In this document: positions 1 to 8,669 of the stretch, in pieces | How the letters are laid out: the number at the start of each line of letters is the position of its first letter | Position numbering within the stretch: the first letter of the stretch is position 1 | Assembly: GCA_035342095.1 (NCBI GenBank) | Contig: DAOQWL010000011.1 | Coordinates: 1 to 64,000, forward strand | From: PLanc-01 sp035342095 | GTDB taxonomy: Bacteria > Planctomycetota > Phycisphaerae > Sedimentisphaerales > Anaerobacaceae | DNA length: 64,000 nucleotides | Direction of reading: 5' to 3' | Program-made: the position numbers and the translations under genes | The notes under the pieces: generated by a model | What the model was told of the DNA's origin: nothing | The model's database searches: none | What the model saw: the letters and a program-made list of their open reading frames with translations, nothing else

Positions 1-4
1 GCAC

Positions 5-484
5 TCAGCGTCGAGCCAACAAACAGATGGATTCGTCATAGCGCTGTCGTACTAATGCCTCCAGCCCCAGATTCGAGACGCTCCCTGCAGAGCCCAATTG
101 CCCGAATAGGCCCAGATAGTCCTTCCCCGTGATTGTCAGACACAAGATCGTATGGCCGTTACCATCGAACACGCCCGTGAAGGCAGTCCCCTGAAAGCCC
201 GACGTGACCGGATCAATGTCCGGGGCAATGACGGCCTTGTCAAAGACCTTGTGGCCAGGGAGGTTGGGGTCCAGGTCGATGTCGGCCGTCAGGAGGAAGT
301 GCTTGTCGTAGTCTTCGGGCGTCTCGCCCAAGGCGATCAGATCGGCGGCCGTGGCGATCTGGTACGGGTCGTTCGGCTCGCCCGTCCCGCCGCTGTATTT
401 GGCGTTCGCAGTCAGGGCGATCAGGCAGACGGCGATCAGGTACGGGATCGGACGCAGGGTTCGGGGAGTAACTACGGACACCAT
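5..484 (-). CDS. Secreted GLUG-type protein, apparently truncated
   Basis: A 159-residue protein with an N-terminal signal peptide (hydrophobic IPYLIAVCLIALTANA). It continues into YSGGTGEPNDPYQIATAADL and FDGNGHTILCLTI, the usual opening of planctomycete GLUG/right-handed beta-helix surface proteins. Such proteins normally run for several hundred residues of repeats. Here the repeat start (YLGLFGQLGSAGSVSNLGLE) is followed by about 15 unrelated residues and a TGA stop. A frameshift, deletion or insertion near the end is therefore likely; the rest, if present, lies outside the window. Role: probably cell-surface or extracellular, substrate unknown. The secretion signal and N-terminal family are fairly sure, the function is not. 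Confidence 0.55.
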   Translation of the reverse strand: MVSVVTPRTLRPIPYLIAVCLIALTANAKYSGGTGEPNDPYQIATAADLIALGETPEDYDKHFLLTADIDLDPNLPGHKVFDKAVIAPDIDPVTSGFQGTAFTGVFDGNGHTILCLTITGKDYLGLFGQLGSAGSVSNLGLEALVRQRYDESICLLARR

Positions 485-659
485 TTCTGATCCTCCATCC
501 CCCCAACACCTGACAGAAGAACAGCCGCCTGCCTACAGGCACATAGGACGATGCTTCAAGAAAGAATTGCTGGAAGATAGTCTACCAGAAGCGAGGGTGT
601 CGCGTCAATCTCAGGACTGCAAGAAGTCATGCTGCGCGTGAAATGACGTCGCCAGTGCG

Positions 660-1175
660 TCATTCGGGCGCGGCGGAGTAGCTGGCGTCCACTTCCGTAT
701 AGAGATCCCACTTGGCGGGCATCCAGGAGGCAACGGTCCCGCGTCCGGAGATGCCCTTAAACCGCTTGGTCCCGGAGAGGAACAGGATCGTCCCGGTCTG
801 CTTGGCGCGGGGCTCGCCGGAGACATCGACTTTGGCCAGGATGCTGGACCCGTCGTCGAAGTCGTACATGATGAAGCCCTGGTAGAACTCTTTGCCTTCA
901 AGCGACGCGGTGTGTACGAGCGAGCTCCACAGGCGCCCGAAGGTCCCATCGTTGAGCACGATGTACCCGGTCCGCTGGATGCCGTCCACCGCGGCCATCC
1001 GACTGTCGAACCGGTTCGTCTGCTTGGCGTAGGAGAACTCGCGCCAGCGAGTCACATCGCGCGGCGTCTGGGCGGGACTGAACCGGGCCGTGAAACCGAG
1101 GACCGAGACGATCGCGGTGAAGAGAATCGCTTCCCACCGCCCGGCGGCTCGAACGTTGCGTGACGCCCTTCTCAT
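660..1175 (-). CDS. Secreted protein of unknown function
   Basis: About 171 residues. The ATG used here has GGAG nine bases upstream; an in-frame TTG seven codons earlier is possible. The N-terminus has a basic n-region and a hydrophobic core (AILFTAIVSVLGFTARF) ending near SPAQT, consistent with export. The mature part is rich in short beta-strand-like stretches (GYIVLNDGTFGRLWSSLVH, GTILFLSGTKRFKGISGRG). The last of these weakly recalls small beta-barrel proteins of the allene-oxide-cyclase-like/DUF3224 type, but I do not assign it. It follows cheB by 36 bases on the same strand and could be the last gene of the chemotaxis transcript. Confidence 0.55.
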   Translation of the reverse strand: MRRASRNVRAAGRWEAILFTAIVSVLGFTARFSPAQTPRDVTRWREFSYAKQTNRFDSRMAAVDGIQRTGYIVLNDGTFGRLWSSLVHTASLEGKEFYQGFIMYDFDDGSSILAKVDVSGEPRAKQTGTILFLSGTKRFKGISGRGTVASWMPAKWDLYTEVDASYSAAPE

Positions 1176-1211
1176 GTCTGCTGTCTCCAATCGCAACAGG
1201 GTTCCCCCGGC

Positions 1212-2261
1212 TCACGCATGCGCCAGCATGACGAGGTTCTCCGCCACCTTGCCCAGGGGGACGATTCGCTCGGCGCCCCCACGGGCGATGGCCTCCTTCG
1301 GCATGCCGAAGACGACGCAGGATTCCTCGTCCTGGGCGATCGTGTGCGCCCCCGCCTGGCGCATGTTCAGCAGGCCCGTGGCGCCGTCGTCGCCCATGCC
1401 CGTCAGAATCGCGCCGATCGCGTTGGCGCCCGCGTACTTGGCGACCGAATTGAACAGGACCTCGACGCTCGGCCTCTGGTGGCAGACCGCGGGACCGTCC
1501 CGCAGGGCGACGTAGTAGTTCGCGCCGGAGCGCTGCAGGATCATGTGCCAGCCGCCGGGGGCGATCAGCACGCGACCGGGCACGACGTGGTCGCCGTCCT
1601 GGGCCTCCTTCACGCTCACGGCGCATTCGCCATTGAGACGCTGGGCGAACGACGTGGTGAAATGGGCGGGCATATGCTGAACGACCACCGTGCCGGGGGC
1701 GTTGGCAGGCAGCGCCGAGAGCACGCAGGTCAGCGCCTGCACGCCTCCGGTGGAAGCGCCGATGGCGAAGATCTTGTTGGTGGTCTCCGCCATGCTCAGG
1801 CGTTGGACTGGAGCCGCGCTGTGCAACCCTGCAGCCGGCGTCCTGTTGATTCGGGCTCGCGAGGCGGCCTTGATCTTCTCGACGAGAACGGTGCAGACGT
1901 CGCCGACGCTGTAGGAACCGCCGGGTTTGCACATCACTTCGACCGCGCCGGCATCGAGGGCCTCCATGGCGGTCTTGCCGCCTTCCGGCGTCAGCGAGCT
2001 GAGCACGATCACCGGCATCGGCTGGGCCTTCATCAGCTTGCGCAGGAACGTGATGCCGTCCATGCGGGGCATCTCGACGTCCAGCGTCAGCACGTCCGGG
2101 TGCAAGGCGAGGATCTTGTCGCGCGCGATGAACGGGTCCGGCGCCGTGCCGACGATCTCGATACCCGAGTGCCGGCTCAGTTCCTGGGTGAGGATCTTGC
2201 GGACGATCGCCGAGTCATCGACGACGAGCACCCTTACCGTGTTGTTGATGGTCAAAGTCAT
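1212..2261 (-). CDS. cheB: Protein-glutamate methylesterase/glutaminase CheB
   Basis: Response regulator plus methylesterase, about 349 residues. The receiver domain starts VRVLVVDDSAIVRK, with the phosphoacceptor Asp at about residue 61 (LTLDVEMPRMDG). The C-terminal esterase has the Ser-His-Asp set: AIGASTGGVQAL, VVQHMPAHFT and LTGMGDDGA. It removes methyl groups from (and deamidates) chemoreceptors and is activated by CheA. The start MTLTINNTVR has AAGGGAG seven bases upstream; a longer frame begins in the cheD-cheB gap but lacks a comparable site. Length is normal. It is separated from cheD by a gap containing a nine-base inverted repeat. Confidence 0.95.
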   Translation of the reverse strand: MTLTINNTVRVLVVDDSAIVRKILTQELSRHSGIEIVGTAPDPFIARDKILALHPDVLTLDVEMPRMDGITFLRKLMKAQPMPVIVLSSLTPEGGKTAMEALDAGAVEVMCKPGGSYSVGDVCTVLVEKIKAASRARINRTPAAGLHSAAPVQRLSMAETTNKIFAIGASTGGVQALTCVLSALPANAPGTVVVQHMPAHFTTSFAQRLNGECAVSVKEAQDGDHVVPGRVLIAPGGWHMILQRSGANYYVALRDGPAVCHQRPSVEVLFNSVAKYAGANAIGAILTGMGDDGATGLLNMRQAGAHTIAQDEESCVVFGMPKEAIARGGAERIVPLGKVAENLVMLAHA

Positions 2262-2280
2262 TGCCAATCTCCCTTCTGAA

Positions 2281-2326
2281 GTGTGAAGCGTAAGAGACGA
2301 TCCGCCCGGCAAGGGGGGCTTCACAC
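2281..2326. repeat. Inverted repeat in the cheD-cheB gap
   Basis: GTGTGAAGC and its exact complement GCTTCACAC enclose 28 bases, directly upstream of the cheB ribosome-binding site. It could form an RNA hairpin between two otherwise closely spaced operon genes. There is no T-run, so it is not an obvious terminator; it may affect mRNA processing or cheB expression (inference). Confidence 0.5.
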
Positions 2327-2335
2327 GCGACGCTC

Positions 2336-2824
2336 TTATCTGAGGTACTTCTCCAGCCCGTTGGACCGGACCGTGACCGTTCCGTCCGCCATGTCGAGGT
2401 AGAGATTGCGGGCGCTGTTGCCGCCGATGTCTTCGGCGTCGATGATCATGCCGTTGCTCCAGAGGATCTTGCGGATCGCCAGGTAGTTGCGTTTGCCGAT
2501 GTCGAAGCCCTGGGGACCGGTCGCCATGGTGGCGCCGCCGGCGAGCCGGACCTGGAGACGCTTCTTCATCGCCCCCATGGACAGGAGCTTATCCACGAGG
2601 AGCTTCATGCCGCTGTCGGCGAACATGAAGGGTCTCGACTGGGCTCGGGAGGCGTCCATCGTGGAGGTCGGCAACTGGTAGTGCAGCATCCCGCCGATGT
2701 GAGTGGCCGGGTCGTACAGGCAAACGCCGATGCACGAACCCAGGGAGTACGTCACCAGGACATCCGCAGGATTGTCGGAGACCTTGGCGTCAGAAATATC
2801 GATTACGACTCGGGTCTTGACCAT
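2336..2824 (-). CDS. cheD: Chemoreceptor glutamine deamidase CheD
   Basis: About 162 residues with the CheD signature: catalytic Cys in YSLGSCIGVCLYD, His in GGMLHYQLP, and the later GGATM and RNYLAIRKIL segments. CheD deamidates Gln side chains of chemoreceptors and in CheC/CheX systems can be regulated by the phosphatase. The ATG used has AGAGGG six bases upstream; a GTG two codons earlier is also open. It lies between cheR and cheB in an unbroken chemotaxis gene run. Fits the family throughout. Confidence 0.93.
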   Translation of the reverse strand: MVKTRVVIDISDAKVSDNPADVLVTYSLGSCIGVCLYDPATHIGGMLHYQLPTSTMDASRAQSRPFMFADSGMKLLVDKLLSMGAMKKRLQVRLAGGATMATGPQGFDIGKRNYLAIRKILWSNGMIIDAEDIGGNSARNLYLDMADGTVTVRSNGLEKYLR

Positions 2825-2833
2825 GATCACCCT

Positions 2834-3682
2834 CTACGGCTTGGTGTAGATCGTTGGCTGGACATACTTGAACCGGTGCTCGACTCCCGTCAGGGACTCC
2901 GAGTGGCCTGTGAAGAGAATCCCGCCGGAGGCCAGGAGGTCATAATAGCGGTTGACCAATCGCTCCTGCGTGGGCTTGTCGAAGTAGATCATGACGTTGC
3001 GACAGAAGATGAAGTCCAGCGGCCCCTTGACCGGCCAGTCCTCCATCAGGTTGAGGTATCGAAAGAGAACGACGTTTCGAAGAGCCGGGGAGACCTCGTA
3101 CCAATCTCGGCCTCGGTCGCGGGTGTGGGTCAGGTACTTGTTCCGCAGCGCGGGAGGAATCGGATCGATCCGGTCCTTTTCGTACATCCCCTCCTTGGCG
3201 CGTTCGAGCACGCGGGTCGAGACGTCGGTCGCCAGGAGCTTGACGTCCCACTGCCCCCGTCCGACGATGGACTCCAGCAGGGTGATCGCAATGGAGTAGG
3301 GCTCTTCGCCTGTGGAGCAGCCCGCGCTCCAGGCGCGAATCCGCAGGTCGTGACGGGCCTGCTTGGCCGCCAGCACGCGGGGCAGAAACTGCGATCGCAG
3401 GTACTCGAAATGCTGGTCTTCGCGAAAGAACTTCGTCAGGTTCGTGCTGAGCGAGTCGACCAGCAGGGAGAATTCCCGCCCGCTCGAATCCTCCAGCACG
3501 AATCGGATATAGTCGGAGAAGGTCTCGAAGTTGCCCTCGCGCAAGCGCTTGGCCAGGCGTGCCCGGACCAGCTCCTTCTTCCCGTCGTGCAGGTTGATCC
3601 CGCAGTGCTTGTAGACCAGGTCCGAGATCAGGCGGAACTCCTTTTCGCCGAGAGAGACTTCCTGGAGCGTCAATGCCGACAT
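2834..3682 (-). CDS. cheR: Chemotaxis protein methyltransferase CheR
   Basis: S-adenosylmethionine-dependent methylation of receptor glutamates. The N-terminal helical CheR_N region (FRLISDLVYKHCGINL, GKKELVRARLAKRL) is followed by the SAM fold with WSAGCSTGEEPYSIAI and FIFCRNVMIYFD. About 282 residues, a normal CheR length. The start MSALTLQEVS has GGGGGA upstream; an ATG five codons earlier (MGDRI) is possible and would nearly abut the cheA stop. It is followed closely by cheD. Confidence 0.94.
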   Translation of the reverse strand: MSALTLQEVSLGEKEFRLISDLVYKHCGINLHDGKKELVRARLAKRLREGNFETFSDYIRFVLEDSSGREFSLLVDSLSTNLTKFFREDQHFEYLRSQFLPRVLAAKQARHDLRIRAWSAGCSTGEEPYSIAITLLESIVGRGQWDVKLLATDVSTRVLERAKEGMYEKDRIDPIPPALRNKYLTHTRDRGRDWYEVSPALRNVVLFRYLNLMEDWPVKGPLDFIFCRNVMIYFDKPTQERLVNRYYDLLASGGILFTGHSESLTGVEHRFKYVQPTIYTKP

Positions 3683-3702
3683 AATACGATCCCCCATGAT
3701 AG

Positions 3703-5823
3703 CTACTGTTCCTGGGCCAGCTTCACCAGCCCAGGTACATCGAGAATGAGCGTGACTCTCCCGTCCCCCATGATGGCCCCGCCGGAAACGCCTCGGACCC
3801 GCCCGAGGGCCTCGCCAAGACTCTTGATCACGACTTGTTGCTGTGCCAGCAGGTCATCGACCATCAGGCAGCATTTGCGCCCGTCCTCTTCAACCACGAC
3901 GATCAGCGCCTCGGTGGGCTCCTCCGTCGATGGAACGACACCGAGTAATCGGTACAGGCGGACCATCGGGATCAGCTCGCCGCGCTCGAGGACCATCTCG
4001 CCGCGGTTCTGCACCGTGGAGATCTGCTCACGCGTCGGACGCAGGCTTCGCACGATCGCATTGATCGGGATGATGTAGCGGGCCTCGCCGATCCGGACAA
4101 CCTGCCCGTCGATCACGGCCAGCGTCAAGGGCAGGCGGATCGTGAACGTCGAGCCCTTGCCTTTCGCCGAGGTGATATCGACCCGGCCGCGGAGGGCCTC
4201 GATGTTCTTCTTGACGACGTCCATGCCCACGCCGCGTCCGGAGACCGCGGTGATCTTCTCTGCGGTCGACAGACCCGGATGGAAGATCAGCTTGAAGGTC
4301 TCCTCGTCGGAGAGTTCCTGGCCGGGCGCGATCAGTCCCTGCTCCGAGGCCTTCCTCAGGATCTTGTCGCGGTCGAGACCCTTGCCGTCATCGGCAAGTT
4401 CAATCACGATATTGCCGGCCTGATGGAAGGCCCGCAATTCCACGCGACCGGTCGGGCTCTTGCCCGCCTTGACGCGGTCCTCGGAAAGCTCGACGCCATG
4501 GTCGATGGCGTTGCGGACCATGTGGACCAGGGGATCGGCAATCTTGTCGACGACCGTTCGGTCCAGTTCGGTCTCTTCTCCGGTCGTGACGAAATCGACC
4601 TGCTTGCCGGCCTTGCGCATCACATCGCGAGCCAGACGCGACATCTTCTGGAAAACGCCCTGGACGGGGACCATGCGCATGGACATCGACAGGTCCTGCA
4701 GTTCCCGAACGATCTTGCCCTGATGCCCGACCTTGCGGGCCAGCTCGTGCTCGAACGACTCGGCATTGTTGACCTGTTCCGCGACCATGAGCTGTGCGAT
4801 GACCAGTTCGCCCGCCAGGTTGATCAGGCTGTCCAGGCGCGTGATACTCACTTTGACTTTGTCCTCGGCCGTGACGGCGCCCGATGCGCCGGGAGCCTTG
4901 GGTTTTCGGGAGTCCGATGGCTCTTCGAGCATCAGATCGAGTTTCTTGTCGGTTTCCTCGGTTTTCGCCGCCACCTGCGGCGCAGCCGCAGCTCTGCCTT
5001 CAGCCGCGGCCTTGACCTTCTCCAGCAGTTGCGGCAGCGGCTCGAACGCCCCGACCGGCGAGCCCGATTCCAGCGACGTCTTCAGACCCGCGAGCATCTT
5101 CTTGAGAGCGTCGATCGATTCGAACGCCACGTCGCTGTTGACGCCGGCCAGGACCAACTGGCCCTTCCGCGCCAAGTCCAGCAGGTTCTCCGACGAGTGG
5201 GCCAGAGACTGGATGTCCGCGAGGTTCAGGAAGCCGGCCATCCCTTTGATCGTGTGGAATGCCCGGAAGATCTTGTTGACGAGTTCGCCGTCCTCGGGGT
5301 GGTTCTCCAGCTCCAACAGGGCGGACTCGGCGGTCTCGATGTGCTCGCCGGCCTCCGTGATGAAATCCAGCACGAGCGGCGCATCCTCTTCGGAGATCGT
5401 CATGGCCTTGGGGGCCGCCGGAGCGGACTCCTGGGCGGGCGCCGTCGTCGCGACCGGGGCGGGTTCCGTTTTCGTCCGGGGTTGCGCTTCGGTCTTCGGG
5501 TCGGCTTCTGCCGGGGGCTCGGCCAGTCGGCCGATCAGCCCCTGGAGAGTGCAGATCGCCTTCGAAACCACCGCCAGCGCGTTGCCCGTATCCTCCACGT
5601 CCTGCTCGAGCACATGCTGAAGCGTTCGCACCGTCTCGCTCGTGGTGTCCCGCAACTGCGTGCACACGTCTGCGGGCCCCTGATCGAGCTGGCCGGCAAC
5701 CTCCTCGATCTGTCGAAGAACATCCTGAAGCTGCTGCGCATCCGACAGATCGGCCGGGCTGAGCATGTTGATGCAACAGGCCGCTTGCTCGACCAACTGA
5801 GTCAACTGGGTTTCGTATTCCAT
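3703..5823 (-). CDS. cheA: Chemotaxis histidine kinase CheA
   Basis: About 706 residues. The first ~130 residues are helical and unlike a normal P1 domain. A proline/alanine-rich linker leads to the HPt domain, with the phosphorylated His near residue 190 (IFRAFHTIKGMAGFL). Then come the dimerisation helices (SITRLDSLINLAGELVIAQ), the ATPase (LVHMVRNAIDHGVE, ADDGKGLD, GRGVGMDVVKKNI) and the C-terminal CheW-like domain. It autophosphorylates under receptor control and passes phosphate to CheY and CheB. The start MEYETQLTQL has AGGCAGG upstream, preferred over an ATG eight codons earlier. The extra N-terminal domain is unusual and could be a degenerate HPt or a docking module. Confidence 0.95.
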   Translation of the reverse strand: MEYETQLTQLVEQAACCINMLSPADLSDAQQLQDVLRQIEEVAGQLDQGPADVCTQLRDTTSETVRTLQHVLEQDVEDTGNALAVVSKAICTLQGLIGRLAEPPAEADPKTEAQPRTKTEPAPVATTAPAQESAPAAPKAMTISEEDAPLVLDFITEAGEHIETAESALLELENHPEDGELVNKIFRAFHTIKGMAGFLNLADIQSLAHSSENLLDLARKGQLVLAGVNSDVAFESIDALKKMLAGLKTSLESGSPVGAFEPLPQLLEKVKAAAEGRAAAAPQVAAKTEETDKKLDLMLEEPSDSRKPKAPGASGAVTAEDKVKVSITRLDSLINLAGELVIAQLMVAEQVNNAESFEHELARKVGHQGKIVRELQDLSMSMRMVPVQGVFQKMSRLARDVMRKAGKQVDFVTTGEETELDRTVVDKIADPLVHMVRNAIDHGVELSEDRVKAGKSPTGRVELRAFHQAGNIVIELADDGKGLDRDKILRKASEQGLIAPGQELSDEETFKLIFHPGLSTAEKITAVSGRGVGMDVVKKNIEALRGRVDITSAKGKGSTFTIRLPLTLAVIDGQVVRIGEARYIIPINAIVRSLRPTREQISTVQNRGEMVLERGELIPMVRLYRLLGVVPSTEEPTEALIVVVEEDGRKCCLMVDDLLAQQQVVIKSLGEALGRVRGVSGGAIMGDGRVTLILDVPGLVKLAQEQ

Positions 5824-5866
5824 TGTCCTGCCTTCCGTCACATCCATATCAGCCGCCCCACCACCA

Positions 5867-7453
5867 CTAGATCAACAGAGCGGGCGCCTGCGGCGGCCTG
5901 CCCTTGAAGGAAATGCTCTTGTCCGATTCCAAAACGCGAAGGAGGATATCGAACACGGTGACAATCCCCTGTACCGCTCCCTTGGCGTCGACCACGGGCA
6001 GGCATCGCCCCCCGCAACGACGCATCGTCTCGATCATCGACGCCAGGGTCGCATCGGGCCGGACCGTCCGAACCGGCCGGCTCATGATCCATTTCACCTT
6101 CACGCCCAGCGTCGCGTCATCCTGCGGGCGATGCCACTTGGCGAACATCGGACGCAGGTACAGGCTGACCGCGCTCTGGATGTTCGAATTCGAAACGAGC
6201 CCCTCCAGCGCGCCGTTGACGCCGATCAGCACATAGCCCACGTTCTGCTGCTGCATCTTGGCGATCACGTCCTGCACGGTGTCTTCCGGACCGGCCCAGA
6301 CCACGTCTTTTTCCATGACCTCCGAGGCCGGCGTGGCGAGGAACTCCGCCAGGGGAGCCGGAGGCTGGGACTGAATGTAGGCAGCGTCGAGAAACGCAAA
6401 ACCGCCCGGAGACACGGCGCCTGAAGCACGGGACTGCGCGCCGGCCAATTCCGAAGGCAGCATGCCCGCATCGACCAACGGGCTCCGCCGGGTCGGCGGG
6501 AGGAAGCCGCCGGCGGCCTCTGGAACTGGAGGCTCAAGACTGGCGATCTGAGGTCCTGGACCCGGGCCCGCCGTTGCGGGAGACGAGCTGTTGCCCGTGT
6601 CCTGCGAAGGAGTTCTCGTCGCTTGAGGCGTTTGCGAAGCGGGCGTCGCGCTGGCTGCGGGCTCTGCGGGTTTCGGCGTCGGTGCAGGGCTCGGTTCCTG
6701 TGCCGGCTGTGGCCCAGCCGCCCCCGGCTGGGGAAAGAACACCCCCGAGGGCTGGGGTGCCACCGGCCCAGGCGCCGGCTGGGTCTGGGCCGGCTTCTCG
6801 GCTGCCTGTGGCGCAGCGGCAGGAGTCTGGCTCGGCGCCGGCTCGGCCTGTGTCGCTTTGTCTTCTCCAAAACCCTCGAGGACTGCGGAGGGGAACACGG
6901 CCGCACAGGTGAAATCCGGGTACGACTCGATCCCCATCTCGTACGTGACGACGACGACCTGGGTGTCGGACTGCAACTCGATCTGCTCGGGTTTCTCCCA
7001 CGGCTTGCCCAGGAACGTGCCCGTCTTGACGAAGTGCCCATGGCCGGGACACTCCTCGCGGAAGATCCGGTCCCACGAGCCGACCAGGAGGTTCCCGACC
7101 TCGCGGGCCGCATCCTGGAGGTTCGTCGCGTCCTCGATCGAGCCTCGCTTGGCCTCCTCCAGGATCCGCGACTCCGGCAGCATGACGATCACGCCCGACA
7201 GGATGAACAGGCCCCCATGGTCGAAAACCAGGTGGAACGTCCCGTTCACGGCCCCATCCGCCTTCGTCAGGTGTACAACGCTGAGCTTCTTGAACGAATC
7301 CCGGACGGCACGCACGGTGGACGTCTCGACCTTCTGCCGAGCACTGTGCATCTCCACCCCGAACATGCCGCCAATGTCGTCGCAGAACGCGGCAAACGCG
7401 GCGTCGGACAACTCGGCGATGCGAGACAGAATGTCGGTGGCTGTTGCTGCCAT
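5867..7453 (-). CDS. CheX-like phosphatase domain fused to a CBS pair
   Basis: About 528 residues. Residues 1-200 resemble the CheC/CheX/FliY fold and keep the E-x-x-N catalytic pattern (E118 and N121 in DAAREVGNLLVGSW), so CheY-P dephosphorylation is plausible. A 190-residue Pro/Ala/Gln-rich linker follows. The C-terminal 150 residues are two CBS motifs (ATPASEVMEKDVVWAGPEDT, VKWIMSRPVRTVRPDATLAS), usual sensors of adenine nucleotides. The gene sits between cheX and cheA in the operon. The linker contains a translated copy of the 55-bp repeat family A (GPVAPQPSGVFFPQPGAAGP). The CheX-CBS combination is rare to my knowledge; an energy-sensing phosphatase is inference. The start is the ATG 11 bases after the cheX stop. 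Confidence 0.8.
   Translation of the reverse strand: MAATATDILSRIAELSDAAFAAFCDDIGGMFGVEMHSARQKVETSTVRAVRDSFKKLSVVHLTKADGAVNGTFHLVFDHGGLFILSGVIVMLPESRILEEAKRGSIEDATNLQDAAREVGNLLVGSWDRIFREECPGHGHFVKTGTFLGKPWEKPEQIELQSDTQVVVVTYEMGIESYPDFTCAAVFPSAVLEGFGEDKATQAEPAPSQTPAAAPQAAEKPAQTQPAPGPVAPQPSGVFFPQPGAAGPQPAQEPSPAPTPKPAEPAASATPASQTPQATRTPSQDTGNSSSPATAGPGPGPQIASLEPPVPEAAGGFLPPTRRSPLVDAGMLPSELAGAQSRASGAVSPGGFAFLDAAYIQSQPPAPLAEFLATPASEVMEKDVVWAGPEDTVQDVIAKMQQQNVGYVLIGVNGALEGLVSNSNIQSAVSLYLRPMFAKWHRPQDDATLGVKVKWIMSRPVRTVRPDATLASMIETMRRCGGRCLPVVDAKGAVQGIVTVFDILLRVLESDKSISFKGRPPQAPALLI
6709..6763. repeat. Repeat family A copy 1, inside coding sequence
   Basis: A 55-bp element running from GTGGCCCAGCCG to GGGGTGCCAC. 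Two adjacent hairpins (CCCAGCCG/CGGCTGGG and CACCCC/GGGGTG) are enclosed by GTGGC/GCCAC ends. It is translated in frame in the proline-rich linker of the CheX-CBS protein. Near-identical copies lie in batD and, in the opposite sense, in the endonuclease V gene. Confidence 0.85.
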
Positions 7454-7464
7454 AGTCCACCTGT

Positions 7465-7944
7465 TTAGACGTTGCCTTCCCGGTACAGCAGGGAGAACTC
7501 CGCCCGGTACTGCTCCTCGATGCTCACACGGACGTTGACTTGCCCGGAGCCCTCGCCCAGGCTGTTCTTCAGCTCGCGACCCTGGACGACCGACGGGATC
7601 GACACCTCGACGGTCCCGACCTCGCCCTGAATCCGGGCCTTGACCGCGCCCATCACCATGTTGGCAATCTCGCCCATCGCGTCGCTGATGTCGTTCTCGC
7701 TGACCTCCTCGGGGCTCAGCATGCCCAGCATGTTGGACGCGATCGTGCGAGCGCACACCTCGTCACAACAGACGCCCAGGCAGCCTTCCAGATGCCCTTT
7801 GAACGTGATCGAGCCCAGCAGGGTGGTGTCCCCCAGGCTCGTCGTATCGTCGCTCGATTCCTCCATGGCCATGAAGACCATCGTCTCGAACACCTCTCGC
7901 GCGCTGTCGAGCAGCGCATCCTTCAATGACACGGCTGTCATCAT
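7465..7944 (-). CDS. cheX: CheX-type CheY-P phosphatase
   Basis: 159 residues matching the CheX family: a compact alpha/beta protein with the single active-site helix DAMGEIANMVMGAVKARI, whose Glu92 and Asn95 form the E-x-x-N phosphatase motif. It would dephosphorylate CheY-P, here encoded just upstream. Two consecutive ATGs are possible starts. Eleven bases separate it from the CheX-CBS gene, giving two potential phosphatases in tandem. An alternative name would be a stand-alone CheC-like domain, but the length and single motif fit CheX best. Confidence 0.85.
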   Translation of the reverse strand: MMTAVSLKDALLDSAREVFETMVFMAMEESSDDTTSLGDTTLLGSITFKGHLEGCLGVCCDEVCARTIASNMLGMLSPEEVSENDISDAMGEIANMVMGAVKARIQGEVGTVEVSIPSVVQGRELKNSLGEGSGQVNVRVSIEEQYRAEFSLLYREGNV

Positions 7945-8002
7945 ACTCAGTACTCCGCAAATTATGGGTTCTTACTCGGATGGGAAAAAGGCAGATCTGT
8001 TT

Positions 8003-8049
8003 GGAGTTCCGCGTTTACGCGGTCTTCACCCGCCTGAAGGCGGAACTCC
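8003..8049. repeat. Three-stem palindromic element, family I
   Basis: GGAGTTCCGC and its complement GCGGAACTCC form an outer stem. Inside it are two small perfect hairpins, CCGCG-TTTA-CGCGG and CCGCC-TGAA-GGCGG. It lies in the cheX-cheY gap directly beside a family A remnant. The left end (about TCTGTTTGGAGTTCCGC) recurs next to the family A copy in batD, so the two families appear to travel or accumulate together. Confidence 0.65.
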
Positions 8050-8058
8050 GAACGTCGC

Positions 8059-8103
8059 GTGGCACCCCCGCCCTCGGGGGTGATCGATTCCCATCCAGGC
8101 CAC
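8059..8103. repeat. Repeat family A copy 2, partial
   Basis: A 45-bp version in the cheX-cheY gap. It keeps the terminal GTGGC/GCCAC and one intact hairpin (CACCCCCG-CCCT-CGGGGGTG), but the second hairpin is degraded. It is oriented as in the endonuclease V gene. Confidence 0.7.
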
Positions 8104-8109
8104 GGGTTC

Positions 8110-8484
8110 TCAGTTCAGCAACGGCGTCAACTTCTCCTGGAACTTCTCCGGCGTGAACGGCTTGGTGATATACCCGTCCGCTCCGTCGGCCATCACCTGC
8201 TTGATCAGGTCCTCGGCGCTCTCCGTCGAGACCATGATGATCTTCGTCGCAGCGCAGCTCGGCATTTGACGGGCCTGCTTGACCATCTCCGTTCCGTTCA
8301 TCTCCGGCATGTTGATGTCGCACAGCACCACGTCGATCGGCCCGGCCTTGAGCTTCTCCAGGGCCTCGACCCCGCTGCCCGCCTCCTCTGTCCGCTCGAA
8401 TTCCAGACCGGACATCCGCACGGTCCGCATAATGATCTTGCGCATCGTCGCGGAGTCGTCGACAATCATCAGTGACTTGCCCAT
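8110..8484 (-). CDS. cheY: Chemotaxis response regulator CheY
   Basis: A single receiver domain of 124 residues. The acidic pair is in MIVDDSATMRK, the phosphoacceptor is Asp56 (VVLCDINMPEMNG), the Ser switch is in IIMVSTES and the Lys in GYITKPFTPEKF. The output signal goes to the flagellar motor or another effector. The start MGKSLMIVDD follows GAGGAG by five bases; the frame is open further upstream but without a binding site. It lies between the chemoreceptor and cheX genes. Confidence 0.95.
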   Translation of the reverse strand: MGKSLMIVDDSATMRKIIMRTVRMSGLEFERTEEAGSGVEALEKLKAGPIDVVLCDINMPEMNGTEMVKQARQMPSCAATKIIMVSTESAEDLIKQVMADGADGYITKPFTPEKFQEKLTPLLN

Positions 8485-8669
8485 ATGAACTCCTCTAACA
8501 TGACCTTGGGTCGCCCTCGACGCGCTACGCCGCATCGGGCGATACCCGGTTCCAATGCCGACGGACGTTGCCCGCCGGAACCCCCTTCAGAGCACTTGCT
8601 GTCCCTAAATCGGTCGCCAAGCCGACCCACTGAAGTCCGTTTCGCAGTTTTCCATGGCTCATGACCCAT

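Noticed and set aside
2681..4078. Long plus-strand open frame opposite cheR/cheA, and similar long frames opposite most genes
   Set aside because: They are antisense or out-of-phase shadows produced by GC-rich codon use, with Arg/Gly/Asp-rich composition and no family motifs.
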